Of a DNA stretch of 64,000 nt, positions 58,954 to 64,000 are shown one piece after another. The notes under the pieces are model-generated. The model ran no database searches and was not told the DNA's origin. It saw nothing but the letters and a program-made list of their open reading frames with translations. The DNA comes from Bacillota bacterium (lineage in GTDB: Bacteria; Bacillota; Clostridia; Acetivibrionales; DTU013), in the NCBI GenBank assembly GCA_023409735.1, contig JAEYRB010000059.1, positions 62,001 to 126,000 on the forward strand, written 5' to 3'. Position 1 is the stretch's first letter. Each line of letters starts with the position of its first letter. Position numbers and translations under genes: made by a program.

Positions 58954-59012
58954 TTTTACCATGAATATTTTTAAAAAGCAAGGGAAGAGTTCAATATATA
59001 TGATTTTTTTGG
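58954..59012. repeat. Right 59-bp direct repeat flanking the island
   Basis: Copy of 29956-30014 with one mismatch, in the same orientation, 58 bp before the gpr start. The former rpsT promoter here keeps TTGCTT but its -10 is TAAAAA, and no gene follows it closely. Confidence 0.93.
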
Positions 59013-59070
59013 GTGTGTTGTGACAAAATAACGACATGTATTCAAATTGAATGTGAAAGGATTGATAAGG

Positions 59071-60072
59071 ATGGCGAATATCAGAAGCGTCAGAACGGAT
59101 CTGACACTTGAAGCACATGAATTGCTGCGGGAAAAGGCTGTAATGGAGAAAAAGGAGAACGAGGGAATTCCCGGTGTTGAAATGGAAAATGCCGGGGATG
59201 ATAAAATAAAGATATCCAGAGTAAGAGTCTATACACCAGCTGGAGAGAAGGCTATAGGCAAACCAATGGGTAACTATATAACACTTGAGGTGCCCGGACT
59301 TAGAGAAAGTGATGAGGAACTTTATGAGAATACCTGTAAGGCTCTTGCAAAGGAACTGGTTGGGATACTAAAGCTGAGCGAGAAAACAATGACTCTTGTA
59401 GTTGGACTTGGCAACTGGAATGTGACGCCTGATGCATTGGGACCAAAGGTGGTATCAAGTTTAATGGTTACAAGACATTTGCTTGAATATTTGCCGGAAC
59501 AGGTGGATGAGGGAGTCAGACCTGTATGCGCAGTAGCACCGGGTGTGCTTGGAATTACCGGTATAGAGACAGGAGAGATCATAAAGGGTATTGTAGAGCG
59601 GATTAAGCCGGATTATGTCATATGCATAGATGCTTTGGCATCAAGAAAGCTGGAGAGAGTGAACACAACCATCCAAATTGCAGATACGGGTATAGCTCCT
59701 GGGTCCGGCGTCGGAAACAAGAGAATGGAGCTCTCAAGGGATACGCTGGGAATCCCGGTAATTGCCATTGGAATTCCAACAGTTGTCGACGCTGCTACAA
59801 TGGCAAATGATACTATCGATCTTGTGCTAGACGAAATGATCGAGCATGCCAAGCAGGGAACTGAATTTTACAACATGCTTAAGGGAATTGACAGGGATGA
59901 GAAATATGCTATGATCCAGCAGCTGCTTGAACCGTATTCAGGCAATCTTATTGTGACTCCAAAGGAAATAGATGAAGTGGTGAGAAAGGTCTCTAAGGTC
60001 GTGGCAAACGGCCTGAATATTGCACTACATCAGGGAATTACACTTGATGATGTGAATAGGTATATAAATTAA
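59071..60072 (+). CDS. gpr: Germination protease (GPR)
   Basis: A 333-residue spore protease that degrades small acid-soluble proteins at germination; made as a zymogen in the forespore. MANIRSVRTDLTLEAHELLR includes the pro-region, and VVGLGNWNVTPDALGPKVV, APGVLGITGIETGEI and ALASRKLERVNTTIQIADTG then GIAPGSGVGNKR are diagnostic. Start: ATG at 59071 nine bases after AAAGGA; the upstream TTG is not needed. It proves a spore-forming lineage. In Bacillus it is divergent from rpsT and followed by spoIIP; neither neighbour is kept here. Confidence 0.96.
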   Translation: MANIRSVRTDLTLEAHELLREKAVMEKKENEGIPGVEMENAGDDKIKISRVRVYTPAGEKAIGKPMGNYITLEVPGLRESDEELYENTCKALAKELVGILKLSEKTMTLVVGLGNWNVTPDALGPKVVSSLMVTRHLLEYLPEQVDEGVRPVCAVAPGVLGITGIETGEIIKGIVERIKPDYVICIDALASRKLERVNTTIQIADTGIAPGSGVGNKRMELSRDTLGIPVIAIGIPTVVDAATMANDTIDLVLDEMIEHAKQGTEFYNMLKGIDRDEKYAMIQQLLEPYSGNLIVTPKEIDEVVRKVSKVVANGLNIALHQGITLDDVNRYIN

Positions 60073-60446
60073 TATACGGATATTATGCTTGTAGTAGAGT
60101 TGTAAAGAAACCGGACAATATTGTGGCATTTTGTATTATTTGGCTTACTCAACAGGAAATTATTTAAAATTGTCAAAAATATGGGCATTCATTATGTTTG
60201 AAATGTGTACATCAACGATTTATTGTGTTACTATAATAGTGCAAAAAATCTCGAGAAATTAGTGTTTTTTGCATTTTATATATTACTGTAGATTTTATTG
60301 ATGCCTCAAATAGATCAAGATTTATATGGCTTTACGCTGTATTAGCTTGCTATGGGGTGGTATGGTTAAAGCAAGCCTGAAAATTTTATTGAATTTGCAT
60401 TTAACTATTAATGATGCAGCCATAGTAAATTAAGGAGATGTGCCAA
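60073..60446 (+). other. Non-coding interval after gpr
   Basis: No gene. GCAAAAAA (60241-60248) and TTTTTTGC (60265-60272) form an AT-rich hairpin that could end gpr transcripts, although it is 170 bp past the stop. Nothing else recognised. Confidence 0.5.
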
Positions 60447-62081
60447 ATGCCCATTACAGAGATTTTATCGCGAAATGCGAAGCTATATGGCGGTGAGGTC
60501 AGCCTTATAGAGATAAGCCCCGAGCTTAGGGAAAAGCATGAGAAAACATGGAGAGATTATGAGCTTGTAGAGCCATTGCCCGTATCAAAGTACAGAAGGC
60601 AGATCACTTGGAAGGAATTTGACGATAAGGCAAACCAGTTTGCTAATCTGCTGAGGATAAAGGGAATAAAAAGAGGTGACAAGGTTGCTATTCTCATGAT
60701 GAACTGTCTGGAATGGCTGCCGATTTATTTTGGGATCCTGAAAAATGGTTCCATTGCAGTGCCGCTTAATTACCGCTATACAGCGGATGAAATTAAATAT
60801 TGTCTTGGTCTCTCAGAAGCAAGTGCGGTTGTATTCGGTGTTGAATTTATAGGCAGAATGGAAAATATATTTGGTCAGATACCAAAGGTTTCACTGCTCA
60901 TATATGCAGGAGAGGATTGCCCGACCTTTGCTGAAAGCTATGACCAACTGGCTGAGCTGTGCTCTAAGGATCAGCCCAATATAGAGATCACTGATGGGGA
61001 TGATGCCGCAATATATTTCTCATCAGGAACAACAGGTTTTCCAAAAGCCATTTTGCATGATCACAGAAGCCTTATGTCTGCCTGCGAAACTGAGCAGAAC
61101 CACCATAAGCAAACCAGAGAAGACAATTTCCTCTGCATACCTCCGCTCTATCATACCGGAGCAAAGATGCACTGGTTCGGTAGCTTCCTGGCAGGCAGCA
61201 AAGCAGTATTACTTAGAGGTGTTAAGCCTGAGTGGATATTGAAGGCGGTTTCAGAGGAAAAATGCACAATAGTATGGCTCTTGGTGCCGTGGGCACAGGA
61301 TATTCTGGATGCAATAGAAAGAGGAGACATTAAGCTTGAGAATTACAGTTTAAGTCAGTGGAGACTGATGCATATAGGAGCACAGCCTGTTCCGCCTAGC
61401 CTTATAAATCGTTGGAAGAAGTATTTCCCTAAGCATCTTTATGACACCAACTATGGCCTTAGTGAATCAATAGGGCCGGGCTGTGTTCATCTGGGTATAG
61501 AAAATATACATAAGGTCGGTGCTATAGGAAAGCCGGGCTACAAATGGGAGGCAATGATTGCTGACGAGAATGGTAAGCCCGTTGAACAAGGAAATGTCGG
61601 TGAGCTTGCTGTCAAAGGCCCCGGAGTAATGAAGTGTTATTACAATGACCCTGAGGCAACTGCAGCTGTATTAAAGAATGGCTGGCTGTTTACAGGTGAT
61701 ATGGCCCGTATGGATGAGGACGGCTTTATTTACCTTGTGGACCGTAAAAAGGATGTAATTATAAGCGGCGGCGAGAACCTGTATCCTGTTCAGATAGAGG
61801 ATTTTCTGCGTGCTCATACTGCAATCAAGGATGTTGCAGTAATTGGACTTCCTGACAAGCGTATAGGTGAGATAGCAGCTGCTATAATAGAGCTAAAGCC
61901 GGACCATAATTGCTCGGAACAGGATATAATGCAATTTTGCGCAGCTCTGCCGAAGTACAAAAGGCCGCGTAAGATAATATTCGATAATGTTCCTCGTAAT
62001 CCTACCGGCAAGATCGAAAAGCCGAGGCTGCGTGAAAAATACTGCGGAGGCAGCCTTGTTGAGAAGCAGATCAAAGAATAA
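60447..62081 (+). CDS. Adenylate-forming acyl-CoA synthetase
   Basis: A 544-residue member of the same superfamily as the protein at 8797 but of the medium-chain/CoA-ligase type. P-loop AAIYFSSGTTGFPKAILHDH, A5 region YDTNYGLSESIGPG, GWLFTGDMARMDEDGFIYLV followed by DRKKDVIISGGENLYP, and the catalytic Lys in PRNPTGKIEKPRLR. Both domains intact. Start: ATG at 60447, nine bases after AAGGAG; the ATG at 60438 abuts that site. Monocistronic with its own terminator. Substrate unknown. Confidence 0.9.
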   Translation: MPITEILSRNAKLYGGEVSLIEISPELREKHEKTWRDYELVEPLPVSKYRRQITWKEFDDKANQFANLLRIKGIKRGDKVAILMMNCLEWLPIYFGILKNGSIAVPLNYRYTADEIKYCLGLSEASAVVFGVEFIGRMENIFGQIPKVSLLIYAGEDCPTFAESYDQLAELCSKDQPNIEITDGDDAAIYFSSGTTGFPKAILHDHRSLMSACETEQNHHKQTREDNFLCIPPLYHTGAKMHWFGSFLAGSKAVLLRGVKPEWILKAVSEEKCTIVWLLVPWAQDILDAIERGDIKLENYSLSQWRLMHIGAQPVPPSLINRWKKYFPKHLYDTNYGLSESIGPGCVHLGIENIHKVGAIGKPGYKWEAMIADENGKPVEQGNVGELAVKGPGVMKCYYNDPEATAAVLKNGWLFTGDMARMDEDGFIYLVDRKKDVIISGGENLYPVQIEDFLRAHTAIKDVAVIGLPDKRIGEIAAAIIELKPDHNCSEQDIMQFCAALPKYKRPRKIIFDNVPRNPTGKIEKPRLREKYCGGSLVEKQIKE

Positions 62082-62155
62082 CAGGGAATAAAGTTTATTG
62101 GCTCTGCAGCAAGTTGGGGTAAGCCTCTGGTGAAATAAAATATTATTGTATTTTT

Positions 62156-62200
62156 CTGGCAGATAATCTAGTTAGTATATAGGTTACTGCCAGTTTTATT
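62156..62200 (+). terminator. Intrinsic terminator
   Basis: CTGGCAG (62156-62162) and CTGCCAG (62187-62193) with extra A-T pairs inside, followed by TTTTATTT. Ends the acyl-CoA synthetase transcript. From about 62180 to 62337 an open frame without start (containing SMLQAAFWGKPLFDDEN) may be a gene relic of unknown type. Confidence 0.7.
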
Positions 62201-62340
62201 TCATATGAGTATCAAACAGAGGCTGAGCGCTTGTACATAACTGAAATTCAGGCAATCCATGACCTATCGCCATCATGTTCCATGTTACAAGCTGCTTTTT
62301 GGGGAAAACCTTTATTTGATGATGAAAATACAGTATAATT

Positions 62341-62402
62341 ATGGCGTTGACCGAAGGTCTACAGCAAAAAGACGAGGAGTTCTCGATGTCCCCGAGGCTT
62401 TT
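62341..62402 (-). repeat. Inverted single copy of the 65-bp terminator-like repeat
   Basis: Read on the minus strand: GCCTCGGGGACATCGAGAAC, CTCGTCTTTTTGCTGTAGAC, CTTCGGTCAACGCCAT. Matches the units at 11186-11379 in order and spacing. It lies between the acyl-CoA synthetase and the M50 peptidase, with its T-run pointing leftward. Confidence 0.82.
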
Positions 62403-62488
62403 ATTAAGAAGCACATTAGATAGTGTAAAGCAACCTATGAAACAAATCTGATAGAAGGCAGTAAATATTACTTTGATGGAGGTAGCAC

Positions 62489-63208
62489 ATGAAGAGTGCA
62501 GGAAGATACATAATAATACTCATTGCCGTGATCGCGCTGTGGAATACTATAGTAATCAAACCTCTTAAAATTTTCGCTGTTTTTCTTCACGAGCTCGGAC
62601 ATTCGCTCATGGCAGCTGTTTTTGGCTTTGGAATACAGGGCTTTAGAATAAATATTGATGAAAGCGGATATGCGCTTACCCTTCCGAAAAACGGTTTTTC
62701 AGCATTTATGATCGCAAATGGAGGCTATCTAGGAAGCGTGCTTTTTGCACTGCTAATACTGTATCTAAAGAGGACGTCGCTTAAAAAATATATTCTTGGT
62801 GCAGCGGCAATACTTCTTCTAGGTGTATCCATTGCCTATGGACAGTCTGTCTTTACAATAATATATGCGGCTATATTTGCGGGTATTGTGCTGATTTTAT
62901 ATATGCTCCATAACGAGAAGGTAAACGATCTTGTTATAGATATAATAGGTGTTTCAAGTGCCGCATACGCGGTTTATGATACGTTTGTGGATACAATACT
63001 ACTGGAGATTAACCTGAGGCTCCATTGGATTCAGGGATGGGCGGTTGAACGTCCTGTAACTGATGCAGTACAGCTGCAAAGAATGACTCATATACCTGCT
63101 ATTGTGTGGGGTATAATATGGCTTGTTATAGCATGCTTTGCGCTATTTTCCATAATAAAGGACGGTGGAAGGTCCTTCGCAAAAGGAAGCAGAAAGAGAA
63201 GTGCATAA
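62489..63208 (+). CDS. M50-type membrane metallopeptidase
   Basis: A 239-residue integral membrane protein with the zinc-site motif FLHELGHSLMAAVFGFG at about residues 32-48 inside the first helical region, as in M50B peptidases. About six hydrophobic segments follow, with GGYLGSVLFALLILYL after the zinc site. The third metal ligand expected in a later helix (Asp) could be in YDTFVDTILLE. No PDZ domain. ATG after GGAGGTAGC. Whether it cleaves regulatory membrane proteins is unknown. Confidence 0.82.
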   Translation: MKSAGRYIIILIAVIALWNTIVIKPLKIFAVFLHELGHSLMAAVFGFGIQGFRINIDESGYALTLPKNGFSAFMIANGGYLGSVLFALLILYLKRTSLKKYILGAAAILLLGVSIAYGQSVFTIIYAAIFAGIVLILYMLHNEKVNDLVIDIIGVSSAAYAVYDTFVDTILLEINLRLHWIQGWAVERPVTDAVQLQRMTHIPAIVWGIIWLVIACFALFSIIKDGGRSFAKGSRKRSA

Positions 63209-63541
63209 GCTATATGGGTAAGTATAACCGTACATGCGCAGACATAGCAGTACATATACAGGCATATATAGCGAATGAGCATATAACCAGTCAGGAAAGG
63301 TAAGAGAAGCAAGACATCACTTAGAAAAGCAGGGGCAGGCATAGGTCATTGAACGTAGGAAGCAACCCAAATATTATCGGGTGCAGACGCATACTTAGCA
63401 TAAGTATTATCAGTGTACATATGCGGATAGTGGCAGACATAGGCAAGGCTGAACATGAGCTAAGATATTATGAATAGTTCTATTGGCAAAACAGATATGA
63501 AATAAGTTTGCCGTTCAAAATAAACCGAAAGGTGAAAAACT
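63209..63541 (+). other. Non-coding interval before ligA
   Basis: No gene or clear promoter recognised; GCAGACATAG-like motifs recur three times. The ribosome site AAAGGTGAAA of ligA is at its end. Confidence 0.5.
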
Positions 63542-64000
63542 ATGGATAAAATTGAATTAATGAGACAGAAGATAAAGCTGCTTGATGAAGCGGCCAGGGC
63601 ATATTATCAGGAGAATCGGGAAATAATGCCCAACATTGAATATGACAGGCTATATGATGAACTGGTGGAGCTTGAAAAGGAAACAGGTACTGTACTGTCC
63701 AACAGTCCTACGACAAAGGTGGGATATGAGCTTTTAACTGACCTTCCTAAGGAACGTCATGAGAGGCCGATGTTGTCTCTGGACAAGACAAAGAATGTAG
63801 AAGACCTTAAGCAATGGCTCGGCACCAAAAAGGGCATGCTGTCATGGAAGATGGACGGCCTTACAATAGTTCTCACATATAATGAAGGAAGCCTTGTGAA
63901 GGCAGTAACCAGAGGAAACGGAGAGGTTGGCGAGGTAGTTACAAATAATGTGAGAGTATTTAAAAATGTACCGCTCAGCATCCCTTTCAAGGGTAGCCTT
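63542..64000 (+). CDS. ligA: NAD+-dependent DNA ligase, N-terminal part (cut by window end)
   Basis: The first 153 codons of LigA, which seals nicks with NAD+. The Ia domain binds NMN (LLDEAARAYYQENREIMPNI, then EYDRLYDEL) and the adenylation domain begins with the nucleophile Lys in LSWKMDGLTIVL (KxDG) and AVTRGNGEVGEVVTNN. Canonical LigA has RP.LSLD..., here RPMLSLDKTKN. ATG at 63542 after AAAGGTG. The frame is open to the last base, so the gene continues beyond the window (full length about 650-670 residues). Confidence 0.93.
   Translation, partial: MDKIELMRQKIKLLDEAARAYYQENREIMPNIEYDRLYDELVELEKETGTVLSNSPTTKVGYELLTDLPKERHERPMLSLDKTKNVEDLKQWLGTKKGMLSWKMDGLTIVLTYNEGSLVKAVTRGNGEVGEVVTNNVRVFKNVPLSIPFKGSL

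Noticed and set aside
59047..59070. Upstream TTG start for gpr
   Set aside because: The AAAGGA site is correctly spaced for ATG at 59071, and the family starts there.

Overview
The window looks like chromosome of a low-GC, spore-forming anaerobic Firmicute of the class Clostridia. The germination protease gpr, a CotH-family protein, the order comEC-holA-rpsT-gpr, AGGAGG-type ribosome binding sites, several TTG starts and a c-di-AMP riboswitch all point that way. The species cannot be named from sequence alone. No rRNA, tRNA, CRISPR array, transposase or integrase was found.

Layout. 0.2-4.1 kb: an outward-facing cluster of a VTC-type polyphosphate polymerase domain protein, a DUF4956 membrane protein and a membrane-anchored CotH kinase-like protein with repeats. 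4.1-5.1 kb: a gene-free block of nested palindromic elements. 5.1-11.1 kb: arginase, an ECF sigma/anti-sigma pair, decayed gene remnants, a PadR regulator, an acyl-CoA synthetase and a DUF3781 protein. 11.2-16.4 kb: a fucose/arabinose isomerase-family enzyme, DUF3842, a LacI regulator and a LarA-like protein with a perfect LacI/CcpA-type palindrome in its promoter. 16.9-24.6 kb: an E2-acyltransferase-like protein, a HAD phosphatase, a P-loop ATPase, a GT4-CsaB fusion, a DUF72 protein and a GNAT. 24.7-29.9 kb: a c-di-AMP riboswitch with a cell-wall hydrolase, then comEC, holA and rpsT. 59.1-64 kb: gpr, an acyl-CoA synthetase, an M50 peptidase and the start of ligA.

The main discovery is the segment from 30.0 to 58.95 kb. 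In Bacillus and many Clostridia rpsT and gpr are divergent neighbours. Here about 29 kb of plant-glycan genes lies between them, flanked by a 59-bp direct repeat (58/59 identical) that carries most of the rpsT promoter region. The island encodes two GH95-type proteins (one with an altered catalytic residue), GH31, GH43, GH51 and GH4 enzymes, three paralogous two-domain CE1 esterases, a type-B carboxylesterase, an MFS transporter, a CUT1-type ABC importer without its ATPase, an NAD(P)-binding/MoaF fusion protein, a second MoaF protein and a MarR regulator. The enzyme set fits intracellular trimming of acylated, fucosylated and arabinosylated hemicellulose oligosaccharides.

At least four strong island promoters (marR, the 50.4-kb esterase, the SDR-MoaF gene, the ABC importer), plus a weaker one for GH43, carry a copy of the palindrome ATTAGAATTCTAAT either in the -35/-10 spacer or just after the -10. 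This suggests one MarR-controlled regulon with autoregulation. The island also carries rearrangement scars: a truncated copy of the GH95-like N-terminus near its left edge, and a MoaF gene whose N-terminal part is inverted relative to its C-terminal part.

Several dispersed elements recur across the window: a 65-bp terminator-like repeat (five copies at three loci), two truncated group II intron 5' ends placed just after intrinsic terminators (one grown into a strict 16-bp x 7 array), and an AACGAGGC-hairpin element in two orientations.
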